Shown here: in pieces, positions 1 to 9,271 of the stretch
How positions within the stretch are numbered: the stretch's first letter is position 1
Layout: each line of letters begins with the position of its first letter
Source of the DNA: Massilia sp. Leaf139
GTDB taxonomy: Bacteria; Pseudomonadota; Gammaproteobacteria; Burkholderiales; Burkholderiaceae_D
DNA length: 64,000 nucleotides
Assembly: GCF_001424165.1 (NCBI RefSeq)
Contig: NZ_LMOJ01000022.1
Span: forward strand, 211,882-275,881
Direction of reading: 5' to 3'
Notes under the pieces: generated by a model
What the model was told of the DNA's origin: nothing
The model's input: only the letters and a program-made list of their open reading frames with translations
Database searches by the model: none
Position numbers and translations under genes: made by a program

Positions 1-30
1 TATGGCCGATTCTTTTGACGAATCCATCGC

Positions 31-1740
31 ATGAACAACCCGGTTCGCGCCCGTGTCGCAGCGCGGCGTCCCCTGCGCCTGGCCACCCTGACCATGCTCA
101 CAGTCAGCATTGCCGTCACCTTTACCGTGCTGCTGCACCTCGCGCTGGTCAGCCATTTCGCCCACGAGCAGGCGCGCAAGGAAGCGCAGTTGCGGCTGCA
201 GCAGTTGTCCTGGCAGATGCGCGATTCGCTCAACCGGGTCACCGGCAGCGCCATCGTGACCGTCAAGCTGCTGTCGGAACTGCCGCAGGTGCGCACCTAC
301 GAACAGCCGGCAGCCACGCGCAGCGTGCTCGAATCGGTGCAGCGCGCGGTGGCCGACTACGCCTGGATCGGCGTGGCCGACGCGGGCGGCAAGGTGCGGG
401 CGGCCACTGGCGGTATGCTCGAAGGAGCGCAGGTCGACGCGCGGCCCTGGTTCCAAGCCGGCTTGAAGGGCGCGCATGCGACCGACTACCATCCGGCGCT
501 GCTGCTCAATAAACTATTGCCGAAGGCGGCCGATCCCTGGCGCTTCATCGACATGTCGGCGCCGCTGCTCGGCACGGACGGCGCCGTGCGCGGCGTGGTC
601 GGGGTGCACATGAGCTGGCAATGGGCGCGCAACCGCGCGCGCCAGCTGCTCACGCCGGCCCTGCGCGAATACGGCGCCGAGGTGCTGGTGGTGCGGGCGG
701 ACGGCACCGTCCTGCTCGGACCTGCGGGCCTGGTCGAGACGAAGATCGACAGTCCGAGCCTGCGCCTGGCATTGGCGGGCCAGACCGGGTCGCTGCGCGA
801 GCAGGGCGCCGACGGCAAGGCCTATTTGACCGGCTACAGCCGCACCGGCACCGCCGGCGACCCGGCCACCCTGCAGTGGGCCGTGCTGGTGCGCCATACC
901 GAGGACGCGGCGCTGGCCGAGGCGCGCGACCTCGAGCGGCGGATGATCTGGCTGAGCGTGTTGATGGCAGCCGTGCTCGCCGGCTGCGCGGCGCTGCTGG
1001 CGCGGCGCCTGACGCGGCCGATGGATGCGCTCAGCGGCGCGATCGAGCAGGCCGCCGAGGCGACGCGCGCCGGCGGGCGTCCCGATGATATCCCGGTCGT
1101 GCATGGCTTCCACGAGGCGCAAGTATTGTCGCAAGCGATGCGCGACCTGGTGCGCAGCGAGGAGGCGCACCGCAGCGCGCTTGAGACGATGAACCAGCAG
1201 CTGGAAAGCACGGTCGCCGCCCGCACCGCCGAGCTGGAAGCCTTGCTGCTGCACGATGGCCTGACCGGCCTGCCCAACCGGCGCGCCCTGATGCAGACCC
1301 TGCCCGACGCCATGCATCGCGCCGCGCGCGCACATAAACCCTGCGCCTTGCTGTTCCTCGACATGGACGGCTTCAAGGGCGTCAACGACACCCATGGCCA
1401 CGAGGAGGGCGACGAATTGCTGCGCCAGTTCGGTGCGCGCCTGGCCGAAGCCGTGCGCAAGACCGACCTGGCCGCGCGCCTGGCCGGCGACGAATTCGTC
1501 GTCGTCCTCGAGGGCCTGGGCGACGCTGAGGACGCTTACCAGAAGGCAGACAGCCTGCTGGCCGTCTTGCGCCGTCCTTACCGCCTCAAACGCGCGACGG
1601 TGACGGTGGGCGCCAGCATCGGCGTGGCCCTGCACGGGCCGGGCGACGCCCACGATCTCGACGCCTGGCTGGCGCGGGCCGACGGCGCCATGTATGCCGC
1701 CAAACGGGGCGGCAAGAATACGGTGGCGCTGGCGGCATGA
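31..1740 (+). CDS. Membrane diguanylate cyclase (Cache-HAMP-GGDEF)
   Basis: A 569-residue inner-membrane sensor predicted to make cyclic di-GMP from two GTP. Residues about 20-43 form the first membrane segment. A periplasmic dCache-like sensing region runs to about 290, followed by a second membrane segment (about 303-322), a HAMP-like linker and coiled coil, then a GGDEF domain from about 405. The signature is AGDEF (485-489) instead of GGDEF; this substitution occurs in GGDEF proteins, but activity here is inferred. An RxxD product-inhibition site (476-479) sits five residues before it, as expected. No EAL domain follows. The gene stands alone, and the ligand cannot be told from sequence. 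Confidence 0.9.
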   Translation: MNNPVRARVAARRPLRLATLTMLTVSIAVTFTVLLHLALVSHFAHEQARKEAQLRLQQLSWQMRDSLNRVTGSAIVTVKLLSELPQVRTYEQPAATRSVLESVQRAVADYAWIGVADAGGKVRAATGGMLEGAQVDARPWFQAGLKGAHATDYHPALLLNKLLPKAADPWRFIDMSAPLLGTDGAVRGVVGVHMSWQWARNRARQLLTPALREYGAEVLVVRADGTVLLGPAGLVETKIDSPSLRLALAGQTGSLREQGADGKAYLTGYSRTGTAGDPATLQWAVLVRHTEDAALAEARDLERRMIWLSVLMAAVLAGCAALLARRLTRPMDALSGAIEQAAEATRAGGRPDDIPVVHGFHEAQVLSQAMRDLVRSEEAHRSALETMNQQLESTVAARTAELEALLLHDGLTGLPNRRALMQTLPDAMHRAARAHKPCALLFLDMDGFKGVNDTHGHEEGDELLRQFGARLAEAVRKTDLAARLAGDEFVVVLEGLGDAEDAYQKADSLLAVLRRPYRLKRATVTVGASIGVALHGPGDAHDLDAWLARADGAMYAAKRGGKNTVALAA

Positions 1741-1868
1741 GCAATTTTTGATAATTCGTCGGAATCTACCTACATGCAGACAAGCTGAATCGGTCAGCTG
1801 TATGTGCGACATTCGACAGATGAAGCCGCTTGAGAGGCGTAATGTAGAGGCGTGGAGAGGATACGCCG

Positions 1869-2912
1869 ATGCTCAAGTCGTTGATTACGTTTGCAGTACT
1901 GGGAGGAAGCACCGCACTGGCCTGCGCGCAGGGCGGGGTGAAGGCCGGGGTGAAGGCTTACAGCGTCGTCGACGCCCGGGGTACGGGGCAGGGCGGATGC
2001 AGTGGCCCATGCGCCAACCAACTCGGCAGCGGATCGGCGCCGGAAGCGCATGCGAATGCCGTCTTCGGCATCGAGAACCCGCTGCGCCCCGACGCCGCCC
2101 GTAACGAGCAGCTCGACCGCCAGCACAATCGCCAGGCCTTCGTCGGCCTGGCCGGCGAGTTCGGCGCCCTCACCATCGGGCGCCAGCACAACCTCCAATA
2201 CCTCGCGCTGACCGACGTCGCCGACCCGTTCAAGGGCGGCATGGCCGGCAATGCGGGCAACCTGATCGGCGGACGGCGCGTCGCCAACAGTGTCCAGTAC
2301 TACGGGCCGCTGCGGCGCGGCATCTCGGCCGGCGCCTCCTACGCCTTCAAGGACAAGGTCGACACCTCGCCGGCGGGACGCGCCTGGGGCATGACGGTCG
2401 GCATCGAAGCGGGGCCGCTGACGGTGCGCGCGGCCCACCAGAACCTGAACGCCGTGCGTGTCCAGCTCAACAGCAAGACCAGCAACGACACCGTGGCGCG
2501 CAATTCGATCCTGGCGGCCAACCTGCGCCTCGGCTGGGGCACGGCCTACGCCGCCTACAGTCTCAGCCGCGGCTGGGCCGGGTCGCCCCTGTTCAACCCC
2601 GATAACCCGTACGGCGCCGGCCTGGCGCGCACGCCGTCGAGCAACAGCCGCGACGGCCTGTTCGGCCTGGCGGTGCCGCTCGGCCAGGGCACGACTCTGC
2701 TCGCTTCCTACATCTGCAAGGACGACCGCGACCTGGCCAACCAGGACGCCACGCAAGTCGCCTTCGGCGCCAGCCATGCGGTCTCGCGCCGTACCGATTT
2801 CTATGCGGCCTATTCGCGCATCCAGAACCGCAACGGCGCCGGCTACACGGTCGGCAGCAGGCGCGGCGATGGCAATTCGGCGATCAACATCGGCATGCGC
2901 CGCGCCTTCTAG
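1869..2912 (+). CDS. Outer-membrane porin (Gram-negative porin family)
   Basis: A 347-residue trimeric-type general porin for small hydrophilic solutes. A signal peptide of about 20 residues ends in an Ala-Cys-Ala cleavage site. The mature part has alternating beta-strand patterns typical of Burkholderiales porins, for example the QAFVGLAGEFGALTIGRQ segment, and ends in a C-terminal phenylalanine, the outer-membrane assembly signal. A GGAGAGGAT-like stretch (about 1853-1861) precedes the ATG. The length is typical of the family. Solute preference is unknown. No partner gene is adjacent. Confidence 0.88.
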   Translation: MLKSLITFAVLGGSTALACAQGGVKAGVKAYSVVDARGTGQGGCSGPCANQLGSGSAPEAHANAVFGIENPLRPDAARNEQLDRQHNRQAFVGLAGEFGALTIGRQHNLQYLALTDVADPFKGGMAGNAGNLIGGRRVANSVQYYGPLRRGISAGASYAFKDKVDTSPAGRAWGMTVGIEAGPLTVRAAHQNLNAVRVQLNSKTSNDTVARNSILAANLRLGWGTAYAAYSLSRGWAGSPLFNPDNPYGAGLARTPSSNSRDGLFGLAVPLGQGTTLLASYICKDDRDLANQDATQVAFGASHAVSRRTDFYAAYSRIQNRNGAGYTVGSRRGDGNSAINIGMRRAF

Positions 2913-3012
2913 CGCGCGGCGGCGCCCAGCCTGCGCTGCGACGCGTGCAGGCAATTGCCTGTAGCCTGACACAATCTTTGAATCATTTGAAAACCATCTT
3001 CACGGAGGCATC

Positions 3013-3450
3013 ATGACTGGTACTAGCACCCTTGATCCGGACAACTTCCCGGAAAGCCCGGATCGCAGCCTTGGCAAGGGCCATGGCATCGATGCGCTGG
3101 GCCCGAGCGACATTTCCGATACTGGCAGCGACGTGGTCGGCGGCCCCGGCTTCTCGACCAACCTCGACGACGACCAGGTGCTGCACCTGGACGAAGGCAC
3201 GACGTCCGACCTGGAAGCGAGCCATGCCGGCGACACGGCTGGCCCCGACGTCGGCGACGCCAATTTCTCGGCCGACAGCGACATGGGCGGCACCGGCGAG
3301 CGCGCCGCGGCCGGCCGCGATACGGTCGTCAAGGATGGGGCCGACATCGACACCGACCGCATCGAGATGATTCCCGACCTGCCGCTGACGGAAGACGACA
3401 CCGACTTCCTGGCCAGCCGTCCGCCGATCGACGGCGACGACGACAAGTAA
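3013..3450 (+). CDS. Conserved acidic hypothetical protein
   Basis: A 145-residue protein with no signal peptide, no membrane segment and no cysteine. It is extremely rich in Asp, Gly, Ser and Thr and is probably intrinsically disordered and strongly acidic; it ends in DGDDDDK. An AGG-containing ribosome-binding site (CACGGAGGCATC) directly precedes the ATG, and two hairpins follow the stop, so this is a self-contained unit. I recognise the opening pattern (DPDNFPE..DR.LGKGHG..ALGPSD) as that of small uncharacterised proteins of Burkholderiales, but know no function. The composition would suit a stress-related hydrophilin-like protein; that is a guess. Confidence 0.75.
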   Translation: MTGTSTLDPDNFPESPDRSLGKGHGIDALGPSDISDTGSDVVGGPGFSTNLDDDQVLHLDEGTTSDLEASHAGDTAGPDVGDANFSADSDMGGTGERAAAGRDTVVKDGADIDTDRIEMIPDLPLTEDDTDFLASRPPIDGDDDK

Positions 3451-3483
3451 GCGCGCGCGCCGTCATGAGCGGTGCGCATGAAT

Positions 3484-3506
3484 AAAGCCGCTTCATGAGC
3501 GGCTTT
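3484..3506. terminator. Hairpin after acidic protein gene
   Basis: A 9-bp perfect stem, AAAGCCGCT / AGCGGCTTT, around a TCATG loop, with A and T tracts at both ends. It lies 33 nt after the stop of the acidic protein gene and could work in both directions between convergent genes. Confidence 0.7.
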
Positions 3507-3518
3507 CATGAGAGATAG

Positions 3519-3545
3519 AAGGCGCGCGGCTTGCGCGCCTTTTTC
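3519..3545 (+). terminator. Rho-independent terminator
   Basis: A 9-bp stem, AAGGCGCGC / GCGCGCCTT, with a GGCTT loop followed by a short T tract on the plus strand. It comes just before the end of the convergent SDR gene and is the second of two tandem hairpins. Confidence 0.65.
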
Positions 3546-3558
3546 GTTCGGCGCAGCC

Positions 3559-4605
3559 TCAAGCGCGACCGAGGCGCCGGCGTGCCATGCCGGGCTGGCT
3601 CAGCTTCCAGGCCGCAAACAGGGCGCCGCCGCTCAGCAGTGCGGTCAGCAGCGGCTTCTTGTTGAGGGCGAGGCTCGTATAGGCCGAGGTTTCCTTGACA
3701 GTGCGTTCGGTCATGCCCTGGCGCTCGCGCAGGGTATGGGTGGGATCGGGCGCGTGCAGGGCATCGGGACGGCCGGGCATCTTGTCAAACTTTGACTTTT
3801 GCTGGCTGAACATGGTCGTGCGTACGAAGCTGTCGGTCAGCCGCGGCATGCGGGCGCGGCTGGCCGAGATGAACTTCGAGGCGCCGCCGACGAAGACTTC
3901 GCGCTTCGGATGCGAAGCGCAATGCAGGATCGCCTTGGCCACGATTTCCGGCGCGTACACCGGCGGCGGCAGGGCCGCTTCCTTGTCCATGTAATTCTTG
4001 GCGTGCACGGCGAACAGGGTGTCGATCGCGGCCGGCTTGATCAGGCTGACGGAAATCGGCGCGTCTTCCTTCTGCAATTCCATGCGCAGCGAGTCGGTGA
4101 AGGCTTTGACGGCATGCTTGGAGGCCGAATACATGCCCTGCAACGGCACCGGTGCATCCGACACTTCGCTGCCCACATTGATGAGGGCGCCGCCGCCGCG
4201 TTGCTTCATGCGCCGAACCGCTTCCAGCGAGCCGTTCACCACGCCCCAGAAATTGGTCTGGAACAGGCGCTGATGGTCTTCCATCGACACCTCTTCGAGG
4301 CGCCCGAAGGTGCCCACGCCGGCATTATTGACCCAGGTATCGATGCGGCCGTAGCGTTCGAACGCGGTCTGGCCGATGCGCTCGACATCGGCCACGTTGC
4401 CGACGTCGGCGGCGACCGTGGCCACCTGGCAGCCCTGGCGGCGCAGCTCGCTGGCAAGCTGGTCGAGGGCGTCGCCATTGCGCGCCGCCAGGACGAGCTT
4501 GGCGCCCTGGTCGGCGGCCATGCGGGCGGTGGTCAGTCCGATGCCGCTGCTGGCGCCGGTGATGACGATCACCTGTTCGTTGATGTTGCGAAGTTTTGCT
4601 GACAT
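3559..4605 (-). CDS. SDR-family oxidoreductase with C-terminal extension
   Basis: A 348-residue short-chain dehydrogenase/reductase. The Rossmann motif TGASSGIG (about 17-24), NNAG and the catalytic YSASK (about 153-157) with an upstream Ser are all present, so NAD(P)-dependent oxidation or reduction is expected. The core is about 260 residues; the remaining 80-90 form an extension with one weak hydrophobic stretch (LLTALLSGGALFAAWKL), suggesting membrane association. SDR proteins of this extended type are common and mostly uncharacterised. The gene lies between convergent and co-directional neighbours with gaps above 100 bp, so it is probably transcribed alone. The substrate is unknown. Confidence 0.85.
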   Translation of the reverse strand: MSAKLRNINEQVIVITGASSGIGLTTARMAADQGAKLVLAARNGDALDQLASELRRQGCQVATVAADVGNVADVERIGQTAFERYGRIDTWVNNAGVGTFGRLEEVSMEDHQRLFQTNFWGVVNGSLEAVRRMKQRGGGALINVGSEVSDAPVPLQGMYSASKHAVKAFTDSLRMELQKEDAPISVSLIKPAAIDTLFAVHAKNYMDKEAALPPPVYAPEIVAKAILHCASHPKREVFVGGASKFISASRARMPRLTDSFVRTTMFSQQKSKFDKMPGRPDALHAPDPTHTLRERQGMTERTVKETSAYTSLALNKKPLLTALLSGGALFAAWKLSQPGMARRRLGRA

Positions 4606-4728
4606 GAGGCTTCCTTTCCACGGGTTGGTACAGGAAGGACTGACTGCCCGACGCCTGTACGGGCGTGCGGGCAGGCAGGCCGCGACTTATCGAATTAACA
4701 CAGTCGTGGCCATGTCGCGGATTTCAAG

Positions 4729-5748
4729 TCATTTTTTGCCGGGCTGGTACACCTGGTCGAAGACGCCGCCGTCGGCGAAGTGGGCTTTCTGGGCTTGCGT
4801 CCAATTGCCGGCCACCTGATCCAGCGTGAACAGCTTGATGTTCGGGAACTGCGCCGCATACTTGCGCGAGAACTTCTCGACCGATGGACGGTAGTAGTTC
4901 TTGGCGATGATGTCCTGGCCTTCGTCGCTGTACAGGTATTCCAGGTAGGCCTGGGCCACCGGACGCGTGCCGCGCTTGTCGGCGACCTTGTCGACCACGG
5001 CCACCGGCGGCTCGGCCAGGATGCTCACCGAGGGCGCCACGATCTCGAACTTGCCCGGGCCCAATTCGCGCAGGGCCAGCAGCGCCTCGTTTTCCCAGGC
5101 CAGCAGCACGTCACCGATGCCGCGCTCGACGAAGGTAGTGGTGGCGCCGCGCGCGCCCGAGTCGAGCACGGGCACGTTCTTGTAGAGCTTGTTGATGAAG
5201 TCGCGCGCCGAAGCTTCGTTGCCGCCCGGCTGGCGCAGAGCGTAGCCCCAGGCCGCAAGGTGATTCCAACGCGCGCCGCCCGAGGTCTTCGGGTTTGGGG
5301 TAATGACGGAGACGCCCGGCTTCACCAGGTCGCCCCAGTCCTTGATGCCTTTTGGATTGCCCTTACGAACCAGGAAGACGATGGTCGAGGTGTACGGCGC
5401 GCTGCGGTTCTTCAGGCGCTCCTGCCAGTTGTGCGCGATAAGGCCGCGTTCACTGATAGCATCGATGTCGTAGGCCAGTGCCAGTGTGACAACGTCGGCC
5501 GACAGCCCGTCGATCACCGCGCGCGCCTGCTTGCCCGAGCCGCCATGCGACTGGCGCACGGTGACGTTGTCGCCGGTCTTGGCCTTCCAGTGCTTGGCAA
5601 AGGCGGCGTCGAAGTCCTGGTACAGCTCGCGCGTCGGGTCGTAGGAGACGTTGAGCAGGGTGACGTCGGCTGCGAATGCGGCAGGCTGAACCAGCAGCGC
5701 AGGCAGCAGTACGGCGCCGGCCAGCGAGTGAGCGATTTTCTTGAACAT
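4729..5748 (-). CDS. sbp: Sulfate/thiosulfate ABC transporter periplasmic binding protein
   Basis: A 339-residue periplasmic binding protein with a 26-residue signal peptide (cleaved after AFA-A). It has the hallmark stretches of the Sbp/CysP family: [24 protein letters not shown], the YDIDA segment, [18 protein letters not shown] and GRTA-like loops. Its role is delivery of sulfate or thiosulfate to the CysTWA importer. The permease and ATPase genes are not adjacent, so this is an orphan binding protein. Sbp and CysP cannot be separated with certainty here. The upstream region is AT-richer than its surroundings and would suit CysB control, but I cannot point to a confident site. Confidence 0.88.
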   Translation of the reverse strand: MFKKIAHSLAGAVLLPALLVQPAAFAADVTLLNVSYDPTRELYQDFDAAFAKHWKAKTGDNVTVRQSHGGSGKQARAVIDGLSADVVTLALAYDIDAISERGLIAHNWQERLKNRSAPYTSTIVFLVRKGNPKGIKDWGDLVKPGVSVITPNPKTSGGARWNHLAAWGYALRQPGGNEASARDFINKLYKNVPVLDSGARGATTTFVERGIGDVLLAWENEALLALRELGPGKFEIVAPSVSILAEPPVAVVDKVADKRGTRPVAQAYLEYLYSDEGQDIIAKNYYRPSVEKFSRKYAAQFPNIKLFTLDQVAGNWTQAQKAHFADGGVFDQVYQPGKK

Positions 5749-5900
5749 ACGTTTCTTCCGGATGAGTTGGGTCTACCGAAAGAGTAGATCCCGCGTCATC
5801 GGAAGAAAACGAATGATTTCAGCTATGGTTATGCGAATTTCAGTGTTGGCACATGAGCAGTGCGAACGGACAATGCATGCAGGTTCGAAGAACCAACTGC

Positions 5901-6113
5901 TTAGTGTGCCTTCGAGAGAATCAGCAGCCAGCGGCCGAACAGCAGCACTTCGATGTGCCCAGGCTCGACACCGGTATCGCATTCCATGATCGGGTTGATC
6001 GGGTAGAAGCGTTTGCGGAAGTCACGGGTGATCAGGATTTCACGGCGTCCGATGCGCATAAGAAAAGGTGCAGGAGCGTATTCCAGGCCGAAAGAGTTGT
6101 TCAGAGTGGTCAT
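5901..6113 (-). CDS. Small conserved hypothetical protein
   Basis: A 70-residue soluble protein. The start at the second in-frame ATG was chosen because an AAGGGAAA ribosome-binding site precedes it by 6 nt; upstream codons run into AT-rich, non-coding-looking sequence. It contains a basic central segment (IGRREILITRDFRKRFYPI) and a hydrophobic C-terminal strand (IEVLLFGRWLLIL). There is one cysteine and no signal peptide. I do not recognise the family. It lies between the sulfate-binding protein gene and the divergent PAP2 gene. Confidence 0.55.
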   Translation of the reverse strand: MTTLNNSFGLEYAPAPFLMRIGRREILITRDFRKRFYPINPIMECDTGVEPGHIEVLLFGRWLLILSKAH

Positions 6114-6248
6114 TGACGTTTCCCTTGTTTGAATTATGTTGGTCAGTGAAAACAGAATAGCATAACTACTGTATAAATCCACAGGTACTGTACATAACAC
6201 CAGTAAAATTTTTTAACTGTAGTTTTTTTGCCATTGCGTCGCCGCTTC

Positions 6249-6989
6249 ATGAACAAGTCCTTGACTACCCGTTTGCACCACTTCGCCGCCGCGCGGTTTT
6301 CACCGCAGGAGGCCTTCGGCCTGCACCTGACCCTGGGCGTGCTGGCGCTGCTGCTGGCCATGGCCGGCTTCGCGCGCATCGCCGGGGCGGTGGTCGACGG
6401 CGCGCCGATTACCGAAGTCGACCTGCGCCTGGCCGCCTGGCTGCATGCGCACGCCCACGGCAGTGACCTGCTGCGCAACTTCCTGCTGGGCGTGACCCAT
6501 TTGCACAGCACGCCCGGCGTCCTGAGCCTGACGGCGCTGGCCGGCTGGTGGCTGGTGCGGCGCGATGCGCGCCATTGGATGCTGACCCTGCTGGCGGCAG
6601 TGCCGGGCGGCATGCTGTTGAACGTGGCGATGAAGCACACCTTCGAGCGCGCGCGTCCGCATTTCGACGAGCCGATCCTGAGCTTGACGACCTACAGTTT
6701 CCCCAGCGGCCACACGGTCGCCGCCACCTTGCTCTACGGCGTGCTGGCCTGCTACCTGGTGCGCCGCGTGCACGGCTGGTGGGCGCGCGCCGCCGTGGTG
6801 GCGGCCTGCTGCGCTATGGTGCTGCTGGTGGCGGGTTCGCGCCTCTACCTGGGTGCCCATTACCTGTCCGACGTGCTGGCGGGAATGATGGAAGGCTGCG
6901 CCTGGCTGGCGATCTGCGTCACCGGCGTGGCCACGCTGCGCCGGCGCCAGGGGGGACGGACACGGCCGGCCAACGACGCCACTTATTGA
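6249..6989 (+). CDS. PAP2-family lipid phosphatase (membrane)
   Basis: A 246-residue integral membrane phosphatase of the PAP2/undecaprenyl-diphosphatase type. All three catalytic motifs are visible: KHTFERARP, PSGH and SRLYLGAHYLSDV. Five or six hydrophobic segments surround them. It likely removes phosphate from undecaprenyl diphosphate, phosphatidic acid or phosphatidylglycerol phosphate at the periplasmic face. The ATG at 6249 is preferred to an upstream TTG at 6228, though neither has a strong ribosome-binding site. Only 15 bp separate it from the metallophosphoesterase downstream, so the two are probably co-transcribed. Confidence 0.87.
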   Translation: MNKSLTTRLHHFAAARFSPQEAFGLHLTLGVLALLLAMAGFARIAGAVVDGAPITEVDLRLAAWLHAHAHGSDLLRNFLLGVTHLHSTPGVLSLTALAGWWLVRRDARHWMLTLLAAVPGGMLLNVAMKHTFERARPHFDEPILSLTTYSFPSGHTVAATLLYGVLACYLVRRVHGWWARAAVVAACCAMVLLVAGSRLYLGAHYLSDVLAGMMEGCAWLAICVTGVATLRRRQGGRTRPANDATY

Positions 6990-7004
6990 TTACCGAGGAA
7001 ACCG

Positions 7005-7841
7005 ATGCGAACACTCATCCACTTGTCCGACCTGCACTTCGGGCGTGTCGACCAGACCCTGCTCGAGCCCTTGCGCGCGCTCATCCATTCGATCGCCCCC
7101 AGCGTGGTCGTCATCTCCGGCGACCTGACCCAGCGCGCCAAGCCCGAGCAGTTCGAGGAGGCGCGCGCCTTCCTCGACACCTTGCCGGGGCCGCAGATCG
7201 TCGTCCCGGGGAATCACGACATCTCCCTGTACAACGTGTTCCGCCGCTTCGTGAAGCCGCTGGCGCGCTACAAGCGCTACATCACCGACGACCTCGACCC
7301 GATCTATGTCGACGACGAGATCGCGGTGGTCGGCGTGAACACGGCGCGCTCGCTGACGATCAAGGACGGGCGCGTCAACAAGGAGCAGGTGGCCAAGATC
7401 CGCGAGCAGCTCAGCGGCCTGGATCCCAGGCTCACGCGCATCGTCGTCACCCACCACCCTTTCGACTTGCCGACCACCTTCGAGGAGCAGGATCTGGTGA
7501 ACCGCGCGCCGATGGCGATGGAAGTCTTCGCCGAATGCGGCGTCGACGTGCTGCTGGCCGGGCACATGCATGTCAGCCACGCGGCCAGCACGGCCTCGCG
7601 CTACCAGATCGACGCCTATGCGGCGCTGGTGGTGCAGGCGGGCACGGCGACCTCGACGCGGGGCCGGGGCGAGGTCAATTCCTTCAACCTGCTGCGCGTG
7701 GAGCACGAGCGGGTCGAGGTCGACCGCTATGGGTGGGATGCGCTGACGAATACCTTCCGTGTGATCCTGACGGAGAAGTTTTTGCGCAGCGGGAATGTGT
7801 GGGCGCCCGCGGCGGAGGGGATGCTGGCGGCGGGGTTGTAA
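7005..7841 (+). CDS. Calcineurin-like metallophosphoesterase
   Basis: A 278-residue cytoplasmic metal-dependent phosphoesterase. Metal-binding motifs appear in the usual order: DLHFG (9-13), GDLT, GNHD, HHP and GHMH. It resembles the Icc/CpdA and YfcE-like group; substrates might be cyclic nucleotides or UDP-linked lipids, which sequence does not resolve. A GAGGAAACC ribosome-binding site precedes the ATG, and the gene follows the PAP2 gene by 15 bp, suggesting a shared role in phospholipid or cell-wall lipid turnover. Confidence 0.87.
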   Translation: MRTLIHLSDLHFGRVDQTLLEPLRALIHSIAPSVVVISGDLTQRAKPEQFEEARAFLDTLPGPQIVVPGNHDISLYNVFRRFVKPLARYKRYITDDLDPIYVDDEIAVVGVNTARSLTIKDGRVNKEQVAKIREQLSGLDPRLTRIVVTHHPFDLPTTFEEQDLVNRAPMAMEVFAECGVDVLLAGHMHVSHAASTASRYQIDAYAALVVQAGTATSTRGRGEVNSFNLLRVEHERVEVDRYGWDALTNTFRVILTEKFLRSGNVWAPAAEGMLAAGL

Positions 7842-7849
7842 GGTATTTC

Positions 7850-7878
7850 GTCGGGTGGGCATAAACTGCCCACCCGAC
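7850..7878. repeat. REP-like palindrome acting as convergent terminator
   Basis: A perfect 12-bp inverted repeat, GTCGGGTGGGCA / TGCCCACCCGAC, with a 5-nt centre, lying exactly between two convergent genes. It is a member of the dispersed GTAGGGTGG-type palindromes of this window and could terminate transcription in both directions. Confidence 0.7.
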
Positions 7879-7882
7879 AAGG

Positions 7883-9271
7883 TCAAATCCAGTATTCCGT
7901 CAAGCGCGCCGCCCACTCCTTCACCCGATCCGCCCATGGTCGGTCGCGCCACGCTTCCAAGGTCACTTCCTTCGAATCGCGCAGATCCTCGTTGAAGGCG
8001 CTCTCCATGTCGCGCCCGAAGGCCGGGTCGATGACGACGATGTTCAGCTCGTAGTTGTGGATGAAGCTGCGGCGGTCGATGTTGGCCGAGCCGATGGTCG
8101 ACCAGGCGCCGTCGATCACCGCCGTCTTGGCGTGCAGCACGGCCACCTGCAGCTGGTAGATCTTGACCCCGCCCGCCAGCAGCTGTTCGTAGAAGGCCTG
8201 GCCCGCGTACATCACCAGGCCGTGGTCGGATACGCCCGGCAGCACCAGCTTGACGTCGACCCCGCGTTTGGCCGCGGCGATCAGGGCGTCGACGACCTGC
8301 TGGTCGGGCACGAAATAGGCCGAGGTGATGTGCACCGATTTCTTGGCTTCGTTGATCGCCACCATCAGCGATTTGTAGATTTCCGAGTGGCTGCCCGGCT
8401 CGGTGGCCAGCACGCGTACGAACTTGTCACCGGCCGGGCTCAGGGGCGGGAAGTAATCGCGCTGGGCCAGCTCGCCGCCTTCCTGGCGCACCCAGGCATT
8501 CACGAAAGCCCATTGCAGCGTGGCTACGGCCGGGCCCTCGATCTTGACGTGGGTGTCGCGCCAGCCGACCTTGTTCTTGTCGACCTTGCTGGGCTTACTG
8601 CGCGAACGGAACAGCGAGCTGTTGGCATAGTCGGCGCTGATGTTGATCCCGCCTGTGAAGGCGACGCGGCCGTCGACCACCATCAGCTTGCGGTGGTCGC
8701 GGTTGTTGATCGACCAGTTGCCCTTGGCCTTGGCCGGGTTCACCGGATTGAAGGCGACCATGTTGATGCCGGCCTCGCGCATGCGGTCGAAGAACACCTG
8801 CGGCGTGCCGAGGGTGCCGACGCTGTCGTACATGACGTTCACCGTCACGCCCTGGCGCCGCTTCTCCATCAGCAGCTCGGCGAACTGCAGGCCGATCGGA
8901 TCCTGGTCGAAGATATAGGTTTCCAGGTTGATGGAATTGGTGGCGTTGCGCGCCGCGGCCATCATCTCGCGCATCGTTGCCGGGCCGTCGAACAGCAGCT
9001 GCACCTGGTTGCCGGCGATGAGCGGCAGGCCGGTGGCCTGCTCCTCGAGCACGGCCAGCTGCTTCAGGTCGCCCGTCGCGTTCGCCCAGCGCCGCTGCAG
9101 CAGGGCCGCGGTCTGTGCTTTCGAGAGCGTGCCCTTGGCGTTTTCCACCGTCGGGTTGGCCTTGACCGGCGTGTCGGGCAGCTTGTCGGCCTCGGGCAGG
9201 GTGCGGCAGGACGCCATCACGCCGATCAGGGCGAGGGCGGCGAACCACCATTTGATGCGGTGCTTGTTCAT
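7883..9271 (-). CDS. Phospholipase D / cardiolipin synthase-like lipoprotein
   Basis: A 462-residue phospholipase D superfamily protein with two HKD motifs (His193-Lys195-Asp200 and His380-Lys382-Asp387). It resembles cardiolipin synthases of the ClsB/ClsC group or outer-membrane-facing PLDs. The N-terminus is a hydrophobic signal ending in VMASC (Cys22), a slightly non-canonical lipobox, so membrane anchoring by lipid is likely. The start ATG directly abuts the stop of the upstream gene; its ribosome-binding site AAGGGGAAA lies inside that gene's 3' end, a sign of translational coupling. Expected reaction: phosphatidyl transfer between phospholipid head groups, or hydrolysis. Confidence 0.88.
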   Translation of the reverse strand: MNKHRIKWWFAALALIGVMASCRTLPEADKLPDTPVKANPTVENAKGTLSKAQTAALLQRRWANATGDLKQLAVLEEQATGLPLIAGNQVQLLFDGPATMREMMAAARNATNSINLETYIFDQDPIGLQFAELLMEKRRQGVTVNVMYDSVGTLGTPQVFFDRMREAGINMVAFNPVNPAKAKGNWSINNRDHRKLMVVDGRVAFTGGINISADYANSSLFRSRSKPSKVDKNKVGWRDTHVKIEGPAVATLQWAFVNAWVRQEGGELAQRDYFPPLSPAGDKFVRVLATEPGSHSEIYKSLMVAINEAKKSVHITSAYFVPDQQVVDALIAAAKRGVDVKLVLPGVSDHGLVMYAGQAFYEQLLAGGVKIYQLQVAVLHAKTAVIDGAWSTIGSANIDRRSFIHNYELNIVVIDPAFGRDMESAFNEDLRDSKEVTLEAWRDRPWADRVKEWAARLTEYWI

